Assembly: GCA_017308575.1 (NCBI GenBank)
Contig: JAFKEQ010000004.1
Coordinates: 202,733 to 266,732 of the forward strand
DNA from: Afipia sp.
GTDB taxonomy: Bacteria > Pseudomonadota > Alphaproteobacteria > Rhizobiales > Xanthobacteraceae
Length of the DNA stretch: 64,000 nt
Direction: 5' to 3'
Shown here: one piece after another, positions 17,792-26,512 of the stretch
How positions within the stretch are numbered: the stretch's first letter is position 1
How the letters are laid out: each line of letters starts with the position of its first letter
Notes under the pieces: generated by a model
Databases searched by the model: none
Told to the model about the DNA's origin: nothing
Seen by the model: the letters and a program-made list of their open reading frames with translations, nothing else
Position numbers and translations under genes: made by a program

Positions 17792-17880
17792 GATTACGGA
17801 GGATCATACAGAAAGGCGGCTGCGGGGTACATTGCCCAGGATCAATCAAGGCCTGCGCCAACAACGGGATGCGTCATGGC

Positions 17881-17953
17881 AGGGGCATGGGCGTCCGAAG
17901 AACATCCATGCCCCGGCCATCCACGTCTCAGGCGGGCGCCATCAAAGACGTGG
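17881..17953. repeat. Intergenic palindromic element (family E)
   Basis: Two hairpins in tandem: GGGGCATGG (17882-17890) with CCATGCCCC (17906-17914), and CCACGTCT (17921-17928) with AGACGTGG (17946-17953). It lies in the 227-base gap between the end of the first RND operon and the start of the LolD-type gene. It resembles dispersed repeats I recall from Bradyrhizobium relatives. Confidence 0.7.
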
Positions 17954-18018
17954 TGTCCGGCAAGCAAACAAGTTACGCAGTCTGCCGCCGGGCATGACGA
18001 GACGTATTGATAACAGCC

Positions 18019-21000
18019 TCACGTCAGGCTGAGTTCGTATTTCTCAATGTCCTTGGCGCGCTGGGTTTCCGTCGCTGCCTTGTGGTCCGTCGCGATCCAC
18101 GTATAGACCGCCGGCAGCACGAACAGCGTGAACAGCGTGCCGATGGACATGCCAGCGACCACCACGATGCCGATGGAGAAGCGGCTGGCCGCGCCGGCGC
18201 CGCTGGCTGTGAGCAGCGGCAGCAGGCCGGCGACCATCGCCGCCGTCGTCATCAGGATCGGACGCAGGCGGACGCGTGCCGCATGCTCGATGGCGGCGCG
18301 GCGGTCGAGCCCTTCCTTGATCTGCATCTCGTTGGCGAATTCCACCATCAGAATGCCGTGCTTGGAGATCAGGCCGACCAGTGTCACCAGACCCACCTGG
18401 GTGTAGATGTTAATCGTCGCGAGGCCGAAGAACAGCGGGACCAGCGCGCCCGAGATCGCCATCGGCACCGAGATCAGGATCACCAGCGGGTCACGCAGAC
18501 TTTCGAACTGCGCGGCCAGCACCAGGAAGATGATGATCAGCGCGAACACGAAGGTGACCGTGAGCTGGTTGCCTTCCTGAACATACTGGCGGGAGTCCGC
18601 GAGAAAATCGTGGGTGAACCCCGCCGGCAGTTGCTTGGCCTGCTGTTCGAGGAATTCCACGGCCTTGCCGACCGTTACGCCCGGCATCGTCACCGCCTGG
18701 AAGGTTGCCGAATTGAGCTGGTTGAAATGCGTCAGCGCGTTCGGATTGGTCGCGGTCTGGATCGACACGATGGTCGAGAGCGGCACCTGCCGTCCGCTGG
18801 TTGTCGGCACATAGTAGTTGCCGAGCGATTCCGGCGTGATGCGAAGTTCACGCGGCACCTGCGGGATGACCTGATAGGAACGTCCCTCGAGGTTGAAGCG
18901 GTTCACATAGTTGCCGCCCAGCAGGGTCGCGAGCGTGTTGCCGACAGCCTGCATGCTGATGCCGAGGTCGTTGGCTTTCGACCTGTCGACATTGACGCGG
19001 ACAACCGGCTGGTTAAACGCAAGGTCGCTGTCCGCCACGATGAAGTATCCGCTTTCGCGCGCGGCCTTCTTGAGCTTCTCCATCTGTTCGAACACGGCCT
19101 GGAATCCGCTTGTCGTGCTGATGACCATCTGGATCGGCAGGCCGCCCGGTCCGCCCGGCAGCGCTGGCAGGTTAAAGGCGAACGCGTTGACGCCCTCGAC
19201 CTTGCTCAGTTCGGCCTGAACCAGCGGCTTCAGCGCGAGCGACGACCGCTTGCGCTCATCCCACGGCTTCAAAATCATGCCCGCGATGCCGTTGGCCGGA
19301 CCATTGGTGCCATTGATGATGAAGCGCAGATCGGTTTCCGGAAAACCCGCGAAAACCTTGTCCAGCTTCTTGCCGTAGTAGTTGCTGTAATCGATGTTGG
19401 CGTATTGCGGCGCCTTGGTCACTGAGAACAGGATGCCCTGGTCTTCTTCCGGCGCCAGTTCCTTGTTGGTGTTCATGAACATGAAACCCACGAGGAACAG
19501 GATCGTCAGCGCGAACAGGCCCGTGATCGGCCGATAGTCGAGCGAGCGATCCAGCTTGCGGCCGTACCAGTCGGTGAGGCGCGAGAACACGCGGTCCACG
19601 AACTGGGCGAAACGGCCCTGGTTCTGATGGCCGCCCTTGAGCAGCACCGAGCACATCATCGGCGACAGCGTCAGTGCGATCACGCCCGAGATGATCACCG
19701 ATCCCGCGAGCGTGAAGGCGAATTCACGGAACAGCGCGCCCGTCAGACCGCCGAGGAAGCCAATCGGCGCATACACCGCCGCGAGCGTAATGGTCATCGA
19801 GATGACGGGACCGACGATTTCGCGCGCGCCGATTAGCGACGCCTCGACGGGAGATTTCCCCTCCTCCAGATGCCGGTGGATGTTCTCCACCACCACGATG
19901 GCGTCGTCCACTACAAGGCCGATGGCGAGCACCATCGCCAGCAGCGTCAGAAGGTTGAGCGTGAAGCCCATCGCCAGCATCAGAATGCAGGCGCCGACCA
20001 GCGACAGCGGAATCGTCACCACCGGGATGATCACCGACCGCAGCGAGGCCAGGAACAGGAAGATCACCACGACCACGATCAGCACCGCTTCGATCAGCGT
20101 ATCGCGCACTTCATCGATCGACGACTGAATGAATTTGGTCGAGTCGTAGGCCACGCGCATCTTCAGCGACGGCGGCAGGTTGCGTTCCATTTCCGGGAAC
20201 AGCGCACGCACGCCCTTGACGATGTTCAGCGGGTTGCCCTGCGGGGTCGACTGCACGCCGATGAAGATCGCCTGCTGGCCGCTCATGGCGACGCTGGCGT
20301 CGGTGCTTTGCGCGCCGAGTTCGACGGTCGCGATGTCCTCGAGGCGGACGAATCCGCCGTCCTTGGCCTTCACCGTCATCCGCTTGAACTGATCGATATT
20401 GGTCAGATCGGTATTGGTCGTCACGTTGGAGACGATGAAATACCCCTTGGACTGACCGGCGGCCGCCTGGAAATTGTTGGCCCGGATCGCCGCCGCGACG
20501 TCGTCCGGCGACACGTTACGGCCGGCCATGCGCGCCGGATCGAGCCAGATACGCGTGGCGAGCGTCTGCGCGCCGAGAATATCGGCGGAGGCGACGCCAT
20601 CCACGGTCGACAGGATCGGCTGCACAACGCGGGCGAGATAGTCGGAGATCTGCGGCCCGCTCAGCTCATCGCTGGCGAAGCCGATATACATCACCGCCGT
20701 GGTCTGGCCGGTCGATTTCGTGATCACCGGGTCGTTCGATTCCTTCGGAATCAAATAACGGACCGAGGAAACCTTGGAGCTGACTTCGGTCAGCGCCGCG
20801 TTCGGATCGACGTTGAGCTTGATGTAGACCGAGATCGTGCTGGTGCCCTGCACCGACGACGACGTGATGTAGTCGACGCCTTCCGCCGACGCCACCGCCT
20901 GTTCGATCGGCTGCGTGATGAAGCCCTGCATCAGGTCCGGTGACGCTCCGGGATACGACGTCGTGATGGTTACGACCGTATTCGAGAGCTTTGGATACTG

Positions 21001-21105
21001 ACGGATGCCAAGGCCGGTCGCCGCCTTGAAGCCGATCAGTAGGATCAGCAGACTGACGACCAGCGACAGCACGGGCCGCTTGATGAAGATATCGGTGAAG
21101 GCCAT
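18019..21105 (-). CDS. RND efflux permease (HAE1 family), system 1
   Basis: 1028-residue inner-membrane drug/proton antiporter of the AcrB class. It opens FIKRPVLSLVVSLLILLIGF (TM1) and has two large periplasmic loops. TM4 carries the paired Asp of the proton relay in LAIGLVVDDAIVVVENIHRH. The second half repeats the fold (LLPLLTASGAGAASRFSIGIVVVAGM near the C-terminus). It is preceded by its adaptor with a 21-base gap. No outer-membrane channel gene is nearby, so it must borrow one. Substrates are unknown. Confidence 0.93.
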   Translation of the reverse strand: MAFTDIFIKRPVLSLVVSLLILLIGFKAATGLGIRQYPKLSNTVVTITTSYPGASPDLMQGFITQPIEQAVASAEGVDYITSSSVQGTSTISVYIKLNVDPNAALTEVSSKVSSVRYLIPKESNDPVITKSTGQTTAVMYIGFASDELSGPQISDYLARVVQPILSTVDGVASADILGAQTLATRIWLDPARMAGRNVSPDDVAAAIRANNFQAAAGQSKGYFIVSNVTTNTDLTNIDQFKRMTVKAKDGGFVRLEDIATVELGAQSTDASVAMSGQQAIFIGVQSTPQGNPLNIVKGVRALFPEMERNLPPSLKMRVAYDSTKFIQSSIDEVRDTLIEAVLIVVVVIFLFLASLRSVIIPVVTIPLSLVGACILMLAMGFTLNLLTLLAMVLAIGLVVDDAIVVVENIHRHLEEGKSPVEASLIGAREIVGPVISMTITLAAVYAPIGFLGGLTGALFREFAFTLAGSVIISGVIALTLSPMMCSVLLKGGHQNQGRFAQFVDRVFSRLTDWYGRKLDRSLDYRPITGLFALTILFLVGFMFMNTNKELAPEEDQGILFSVTKAPQYANIDYSNYYGKKLDKVFAGFPETDLRFIINGTNGPANGIAGMILKPWDERKRSSLALKPLVQAELSKVEGVNAFAFNLPALPGGPGGLPIQMVISTTSGFQAVFEQMEKLKKAARESGYFIVADSDLAFNQPVVRVNVDRSKANDLGISMQAVGNTLATLLGGNYVNRFNLEGRSYQVIPQVPRELRITPESLGNYYVPTTSGRQVPLSTIVSIQTATNPNALTHFNQLNSATFQAVTMPGVTVGKAVEFLEQQAKQLPAGFTHDFLADSRQYVQEGNQLTVTFVFALIIIFLVLAAQFESLRDPLVILISVPMAISGALVPLFFGLATINIYTQVGLVTLVGLISKHGILMVEFANEMQIKEGLDRRAAIEHAARVRLRPILMTTAAMVAGLLPLLTASGAGAASRFSIGIVVVAGMSIGTLFTLFVLPAVYTWIATDHKAATETQRAKDIEKYELSLT

Positions 21106-21126
21106 GAGCGGCGCTCCCTCAGAGAA

Positions 21127-22320
21127 TCAATAACGCGGCGCTTGCGCGGGAATCGGCGGCGGCTGATCGGTCGAGATCGTCACGGCCGAGCCGGACTGCA
21201 GCTTGAGCTGTCCGACGGCGACAACGCGATCCCCCGGCTTCACACCGCTGGCAATGACGACACGGCCGTTGATCCGCGCTCCGGTCTTCACGAAAGTCCG
21301 GTCGGTTTTCAGCGTTTCCTTGCCCTCGGCATCCTTCGTTCCGGTGATCAACCAGACCGAGTCGCCATACAGCGTGTAATCCACGGCGGTTTCCGGCACC
21401 GTGATCACCGCAGGCTTCGGCGGCAGTTCGACGGTCGTGGAGGCGAACATGCCGGGCTGCAGGATGCGGTCCGGATTGTCCAGCGTCGCCTGAACCTTGA
21501 CATTACGGGTATCGGCGCTGATCTGCGGCTCGATGGTGGTAATCTTGCCTTCGAAGGTGCGGCCCGGATAGGCGTCCACCTTGATGCGGACAGCCTGACC
21601 GACGTCCAGAACGGCACGATCCTTTTCCGTCACGGTGAAGTTCAGATAGAGCCGCGACAGGTCGGTCAGCGAGACGATCTGCGTGCCGGCGCTGAGATAC
21701 TGGCCGAGTTGAACCAGACGAACGCCGAGCACGCCGCTGAATGGCGCGGTGATGCGCTTCTGCGAAATGATCGATTCGGTCTTCGCCACCGCAGCAGCGC
21801 CCTGATCGTAAGCCGCCTGCGCCTGATCCACCGTCGCCTGCGGACCGAACGACTTGGCAAGCAGCGCCTTGGCGCGGTCGAGCGCAAGCTGCGCGGCAAG
21901 GGTCTGCGCCTTGTAGCTGGCGAGATCGCTCTGGTCCGGCGCGTCGTAGATCTGAAGCAGCGGATCGCCCGCCTTCACTTCCGCGCCGGGCTGGAACAGG
22001 ATCTCGGTCACGCGGCCGTTGACGTCGGTGGTGACGTTCACCTGATTGACCGCGGCCAGATCGCCGACTGCCGTCAAAAGGTTCGGCAGCACTTCCGATT
22101 TGGCTTCGGCGACGGCCACCACGGTCGGAGGCGGCTTCATGTTCGCGAAGAACTGCGCGATCATGTGATTGCGAAAGGCGTTGAAGCCCACAATCGCCAC
22201 GAGCAGCAGAATGAGCGCCGCGCCGACGATGATCAGCCAGCGGCGCATGCGAACCGGCGGACGCGGCTTTTCGGCCGGCGACGGAGTGTGTTGAGGCTGA
22301 GGTGTGCTTGAGGCGTCCAT
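21127..22320 (-). CDS. RND periplasmic adaptor (membrane fusion protein), system 1
   Basis: 397-residue HlyD/AcrA-type adaptor. A cytoplasmic Pro-rich N-terminus is followed by one membrane anchor (WLIIVGAALILLLVAIVGFN), a barrel-sandwich domain (VNVTTDVNGRVTEILFQPGAEVKAGDPLLQI), a coiled-coil hairpin and a beta barrel (PFSGVLGVRLVQLGQYLSAGTQI). The ATG at 22320 follows GGAAAG by 8 bases and lies one base after the TetR stop, so the regulator and pump are one transcription unit. An ATG at 22338 lies inside the TetR gene and is less likely. Confidence 0.92.
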   Translation of the reverse strand: MDASSTPQPQHTPSPAEKPRPPVRMRRWLIIVGAALILLLVAIVGFNAFRNHMIAQFFANMKPPPTVVAVAEAKSEVLPNLLTAVGDLAAVNQVNVTTDVNGRVTEILFQPGAEVKAGDPLLQIYDAPDQSDLASYKAQTLAAQLALDRAKALLAKSFGPQATVDQAQAAYDQGAAAVAKTESIISQKRITAPFSGVLGVRLVQLGQYLSAGTQIVSLTDLSRLYLNFTVTEKDRAVLDVGQAVRIKVDAYPGRTFEGKITTIEPQISADTRNVKVQATLDNPDRILQPGMFASTTVELPPKPAVITVPETAVDYTLYGDSVWLITGTKDAEGKETLKTDRTFVKTGARINGRVVIASGVKPGDRVVAVGQLKLQSGSAVTISTDQPPPIPAQAPRY

Positions 22321-22321
22321 A

Positions 22322-23023
22322 TTATGCACTTTCCGCAATCCGGACCGCCGCCTGGAAAAGCGGAGGCGCGGTGTCCAAATGTAATGCGATTGCCTGGCCA
22401 GTTACTCCGATTCCGCGGAGGATGAACTGGCAGATTTGCCGTTCGAAGTCCGGCGCATTCGGATAATCGAGCGAGGGCGTTGCCGGCAGCTTTGTCAGAG
22501 CGATCATGTGAACAACCTGATGGGCATACCAGAAAAGGTTGATCGGCTCGCCTTCGACGCGCACCGCATCACCCGCGGCAATCGCGCTTTCCAGCGACTC
22601 ACTGAAGATCGGGCCGATCAGATCGCCGATCTTGTCGTAAAGCAGCCGCGCGAATTCGCCGTCGGTGAGCTGGCTGGAAATCAGCAGCCTGACACGCTGG
22701 GCATCTTCCTGATCCGGCTCTTCGGTCGCGCGCATGAAGTGCCCGACCATTTCACGAATCAGAATGACCAGCGTCTGCGTCGACGGCTTCAGCTCGCGCA
22801 GCCGAAGCAATTCGGGATCGGCCTCGCAGGCCTCCGAAAGTATCTCCGCATACAGCGCAGCCTTGGTCGGGAAGTGCTTGAACAGCAGCCCTTCCGAAAT
22901 ACCGGCCGCCTGCGCGACGCTTTTGGTCGTCGTTCCCGCAAAACCATAGAGCGCAAAGCACCGCTTTGCAGCTTCGAGGATTTGCCCCCGGCGAAGATCA
23001 CTCGTGAGTCTGAGAGTACTCAT
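22322..23023 (-). CDS. TetR-family regulator of RND system 1
   Basis: 233-residue TetR repressor. The N-terminal helix-turn-helix is intact (TTTKSVAQAAGISEGLLFKHFPTK), followed by a divergent ligand-binding region. The ATG at 23023 is chosen over a GTG at 23038 because the GTG falls inside the operator-like palindrome 23027-23042. No ribosome site is obvious, so the transcript may be leaderless or nearly so. It is first in the operon regulator-adaptor-permease, which implies autoregulation together with the pump. Confidence 0.9.
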   Translation of the reverse strand: MSTLRLTSDLRRGQILEAAKRCFALYGFAGTTTKSVAQAAGISEGLLFKHFPTKAALYAEILSEACEADPELLRLRELKPSTQTLVILIREMVGHFMRATEEPDQEDAQRVRLLISSQLTDGEFARLLYDKIGDLIGPIFSESLESAIAAGDAVRVEGEPINLFWYAHQVVHMIALTKLPATPSLDYPNAPDFERQICQFILRGIGVTGQAIALHLDTAPPLFQAAVRIAESA

Positions 23024-23026
23024 GTT

Positions 23027-23042
23027 GTGAGTAAGCACTCAC
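23027..23042. promoter_or_regulatory. Palindromic operator for the TetR regulator
   Basis: GTGAGTAAGCACTCAC is a perfect 6-bp inverted repeat around a 4-base spacer, ending 4 bases before the TetR ATG (minus strand). Its place at the very start of the regulator-pump operon is what is expected of an autoregulatory TetR site. Confidence 0.7.
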
Positions 23043-23076
23043 CATGACGCAAGTCAAATAGAATTGCTGCGGCGCA

Positions 23077-23135
23077 CAGCCAAATTTAGCCATATTTCAT
23101 GCAGCTTTGCGGCGATCGTCAGCCAAATCTCGCCA
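23077..23135. repeat. Pair of 16-base direct repeats in the TetR/TRAP intergenic region
   Basis: CAGCCAAATTTAGCCA (23077-23092) and CAGCCAAATCTCGCCA (23120-23135) match at 14 of 16 positions and are 43 bases apart. They lie in the 280-base gap between the divergent tetR and TRAP genes, about 170-225 bases before the TRAP start. They could be activator sites or chance. I see nothing else in the gap. Confidence 0.45.
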
Positions 23136-23303
23136 GTATCGCAGAACGACCCGCATAAATTCCGCACGCTGATATCGTCGCCATAGCCAACGAAGTCTTG
23201 CCTTAATCGATCAAACCCGCCTCAATGCGCGCAAAGCAATGGCCACCGCATCGACGGGAAGGCCGCAAAGGTCCGCAATCGAACGGGCCACGGGGGAGAT
23301 GCT

Positions 23304-25319
23304 ATGACGAGCGGAAATTTGCCGCCGGCAGATGACCAGATGGTCATTTCCGACGAAGCCTTGCGCAAAGCCGAAGAATTCATCGAAGCGGATGAAGGTG
23401 CGACCAACAGGCTGGACGGTCTGGTCGGTCAGGCGGTTGCCTACATCGCCGTCGCGATGAGCCTGTTCCACCTCTACGCCGCCTACGCGATCGTGCCGAC
23501 GCAGGAACTGCGTTACACCCACGTCGCCTTCACCCTCGTTCTCTCCTTCCTGCTGTTTCCGCTGGCTGCGCGCTTCCGCAATCGCGTGCGCTGGTGGGAC
23601 ATCATTCCGGGTATTCTCGCGGTCGTCACCATCGTCTATGCGCTGATGGGCGGCGACGACTTCACCGATCGCGCCACCACGCCCAACCAGTGGGACGTGA
23701 TCGTCGGCGTCATCTTCATCGTTCTCGTGCTGGAAGCAACCCGCCGCACCACCGGACTGATCATGCCGGTGGTGGCGCTGTGCTTCATCGCCTACGCGAT
23801 GTTCGGCCCCTACTTTCCCGCGCCGTGGACTCATCGCGCCTATGACCTGCCGCGCCTTGTCGGCCATCTCTTCATCACGCTGGAGGGCATCTTCGGCGTG
23901 GCCGTGGACGTGTCCGCGACGCTGATCATCCTGTTCACGATCTTCGGCGCGTTCCTGCAGCAGTCCGGCGCCGGGAAATTCTTCATCGATTTCTCGCTGG
24001 CGCTGATGGGCGGCAAGCCGAACAGCGCCGGCCGCACCGTGGTGCTGTCATCGTTCCTGCTCGGCGGCCCGTCGGGCTCGGGCGTCGCCACAACCGTGAT
24101 GATCGGCACCGTCGCCTATCCGATGATGAAGAAGGCGGGCTTCGAGAAGAACGCCGCCGGCGGCCTTCTCGCCGCGGGCGGCCTCGGCGCGATCCTGTCG
24201 CCGCCGGTGCTTGGCGCCGCCGCGTTCCTGATCGCGGAGTTTCTCAAGATCAGTTACCTCGACGTGATCTGGATGGCGACTATCCCGACCTGCCTTTACT
24301 ACCTGTCGCTGCTGTTCATGGTCGAACTCGACGCCAAGAAATTCGGCGCACGCGACGTCAACTTCAAGCCGGAAATGTCGCTCGGCGAGATGACCAAACG
24401 CTACGGCTTCCATTTCATCTCGCTTGTTGCCGTCGTCGTCTTCATGGTGATCGGCTATTCGCCCGCCCTGTCGGTGTTCTACGCCATCGTCACCACGTTC
24501 GTTCTGAGCTTCCTGCGCAAGGACACGGCGCTGTTCCCGCCGAAGCTCAAGCGCGCGCTGGCCGACGGCTCGATCGGCGCGCTGAACGCGGCGACCACCT
24601 GCGCCTCTGCGGGTATCGTGGTCGGCATCGTCACGCTCACCGGCCTCGGCCTGAAATTCTCGTCGATCGTGATCTCCTACGCAGGCGGCAGCCTGCTGCT
24701 GACCGCGATCTACACCTCGCTGATCGTCTGGATCATCGGCCTCGCCGTGCCCGTCACCGCGTCCTACATCATCTGCGCGGTGATCGCCGCGCCCGCACTG
24801 ATCAAGCTCGGCATCCCGGACTACGCCGCGCACATGTTCATCTTCTATTACGCGGTGCTGTCGGAAGTCTCACCGCCGACCGCGCTATCGCCGTTCGCGG
24901 CTGCGGCCATCACCGGCGGCGATCCGTACAAGACCACGCTGCAATCGTGGAAGTACACCCTGCCCGCGTTCCTGGTGCCGTTCGTGTTCGTGCTCGATCC
25001 GCAGGGCGTCGGCCTGCTGCTGAACATTCCGAAGGGCGGCTCGTGGGTGGACATCGTCGAGGTTTCCATCAAGACCACGCTCGGCCTGATGGCGCTGGCG
25101 GCCGCCGCGCAAGGCTGGGTCCTGCGGCAGACCTCGCTGATCGAGCGCGGCCTGCTGGCGTTGGCCGGATTGCTGCTGGTCTTCCCGAGCCTGATCGAGG
25201 CCGTGATCGAAGCGGCGATTGGTCGCGACATTTCTTATACTTATGTACCCGGCATCCTGATCGGATTGGGGGTACTGTTATGGCAGGCAAAGGGACCGGC
25301 GGTTCAACGACCGGCCTGA
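23304..25319 (+). CDS. TRAP transporter permease, fused 4TM/12TM subunits
   Basis: 671-residue polytopic protein of the TRAP-TAXI class, with the small (DctQ-like) and large (DctM-like) subunits fused. An acidic cytoplasmic N-terminus of about 45 residues is followed by some 16 or more hydrophobic segments. The DctM block with GGPSGSGVATTVMIGTVAYPMMKKAGF and LLAAGGLGAILSPPVLGAAAF is conserved. It uses an ion gradient, not ATP. The ATG has a strong GGGGGAG site. The binding protein follows after 24 bases. Confidence 0.93.
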   Translation: MTSGNLPPADDQMVISDEALRKAEEFIEADEGATNRLDGLVGQAVAYIAVAMSLFHLYAAYAIVPTQELRYTHVAFTLVLSFLLFPLAARFRNRVRWWDIIPGILAVVTIVYALMGGDDFTDRATTPNQWDVIVGVIFIVLVLEATRRTTGLIMPVVALCFIAYAMFGPYFPAPWTHRAYDLPRLVGHLFITLEGIFGVAVDVSATLIILFTIFGAFLQQSGAGKFFIDFSLALMGGKPNSAGRTVVLSSFLLGGPSGSGVATTVMIGTVAYPMMKKAGFEKNAAGGLLAAGGLGAILSPPVLGAAAFLIAEFLKISYLDVIWMATIPTCLYYLSLLFMVELDAKKFGARDVNFKPEMSLGEMTKRYGFHFISLVAVVVFMVIGYSPALSVFYAIVTTFVLSFLRKDTALFPPKLKRALADGSIGALNAATTCASAGIVVGIVTLTGLGLKFSSIVISYAGGSLLLTAIYTSLIVWIIGLAVPVTASYIICAVIAAPALIKLGIPDYAAHMFIFYYAVLSEVSPPTALSPFAAAAITGGDPYKTTLQSWKYTLPAFLVPFVFVLDPQGVGLLLNIPKGGSWVDIVEVSIKTTLGLMALAAAAQGWVLRQTSLIERGLLALAGLLLVFPSLIEAVIEAAIGRDISYTYVPGILIGLGVLLWQAKGPAVQRPA

Positions 25320-25343
25320 GAACTTCACAGGGAGGATGACTGA

Positions 25344-26312
25344 ATGACGAAAACGTCAAAGATCACCGCAGCATTGGCTATTGCACTCACCGCCGGATTT
25401 GCCTTCGGTGCTCATGCACAGCAGCGGACAATGTCGATCGGCACCGGCGGCACCGGCGGCGTGTACTATCCGCTTGGCGGCGCGATCGCGAACGTGCTGT
25501 CGAAGAACCTGCCGAATGTGCAGGCCACCGCCGAAGTCACCGGCGGCTCGGTCGACAATCTCAAGCTGATCGGCACCGGACAGAGCGAACTCGGTTTCTC
25601 CATGGCCGACGCGGCGCTCGATGCCTACAAGGGCCAGGAAAAGTTCAAGAGCGGCAAGATCCCGCTGCAGGCATTGCTGGTGGTCTATCCGAACCGCATG
25701 CATGTCGTGACCGTCGAGAGCACCGGCATCAAGACCATGGCCGATCTCAAGGGCAAGCGCGTCTCCACCGGCTCGCCCGGCGGCGCGACCGAAGTGATGG
25801 CCTTCCGCGTCATCGAAGCGGCGGGCCTCGACAAGGACAAGGACATGAAGCGCGAGCGCCTCGGCGTCGCCGAGTCCGTCAACGCCATCAAGGACGGCAA
25901 GATCGACGCCTTCTTCTGGGTCGGCGGCATTCCGACCGCATCGGTCACCGATCTTGCCGCGACGCCGGGCATGAAGCTGAAACTCATCGACCACGCCGAT
26001 CTGGTCGACAAGATGAACGCGAAGTACGGCAACCTCTACAGCGCCGGCGTCATCAAGGCGGGATCGTATCCGGGCTACGACGTCGACAACAAGATCACCG
26101 AGGTCTGGAATATCATCGTCACCAACGACAAGATGAGCAACGACGACGCCTACAACATCGTCAAGACGCTGGTGGAGAAGAAGGCCGACATCGTCGCCGT
26201 GCACAAGGAAGCCTTGAGCTTCTCGCTGGACAACCAGGTCCAGTCCCGCTCACCGGTGCCGTTCCATCCCGGCGCGCTGAAATACTTCAAGGAAAAGGGT
26301 GTGGGCGGCTAG
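25344..26312 (+). CDS. TAXI-family TRAP solute-binding protein
   Basis: 322-residue periplasmic binding protein. It has a Sec signal peptide with likely cleavage after AHA at about residue 25. The mature start MSIGTGGTGGVYYPLGGAIANVL is the TAXI hallmark, followed by ELGFSMADAALDAYKG. It feeds the fused permease upstream. TAXI ligands are usually C4/C5 dicarboxylates or amino acids, but the ligand cannot be named. The ribosome site AGGGAGG is strong and an intrinsic terminator follows 22 bases after the stop. Confidence 0.93.
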   Translation: MTKTSKITAALAIALTAGFAFGAHAQQRTMSIGTGGTGGVYYPLGGAIANVLSKNLPNVQATAEVTGGSVDNLKLIGTGQSELGFSMADAALDAYKGQEKFKSGKIPLQALLVVYPNRMHVVTVESTGIKTMADLKGKRVSTGSPGGATEVMAFRVIEAAGLDKDKDMKRERLGVAESVNAIKDGKIDAFFWVGGIPTASVTDLAATPGMKLKLIDHADLVDKMNAKYGNLYSAGVIKAGSYPGYDVDNKITEVWNIIVTNDKMSNDDAYNIVKTLVEKKADIVAVHKEALSFSLDNQVQSRSPVPFHPGALKYFKEKGVGG

Positions 26313-26334
26313 TCGCCGGTACCATCACATTCAT

Positions 26335-26362
26335 AAACCCCGGCCCACGCGCCGGGGTTTTT
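26335..26362 (+). terminator. Intrinsic terminator of the TRAP operon
   Basis: AAACCCCGGC (26335-26344) pairs perfectly with GCCGGGGTTT (26351-26360) around a 6-base loop, and the T run continues to 26362. Confidence 0.9.
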
Positions 26363-26377
26363 CGTTCTGACTGCGGA

Positions 26378-26501
26378 GTCGTCCTGGCGCAGGCCGGGAC
26401 CCATAGCCACCGGCCTATCAAGTGAAAAAGAAAGTCGTGGCTCTATTTAGATTAGAATAAGGATGACAGGGGTGATGGGTCCCGGCTTTCGCCGGGACGA
26501 C
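26378..26501. repeat. Intergenic palindromic repeat cassette (family A)
   Basis: Outward-mirrored arms: GTCGTCCTGGCGCAGGCCGG from 26379 and its counterpart GGGTCCCGGC..CGGGACGAC ending at 26501, each itself a hairpin, with about 70 bases of non-conserved, AT-richer DNA between. The same arrangement recurs at 33672-33792 and 48906-49028. Confidence 0.8.
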
Positions 26502-26512
26502 AACGCCTCTTT

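Noticed and set aside
26378..26501. Family A cassette as a small insertion sequence
   Set aside because: The arms are mirrored, but the middle has no ORF and no visible target-site duplication, and it differs between copies, so it fits REP-like elements better than a transposon.
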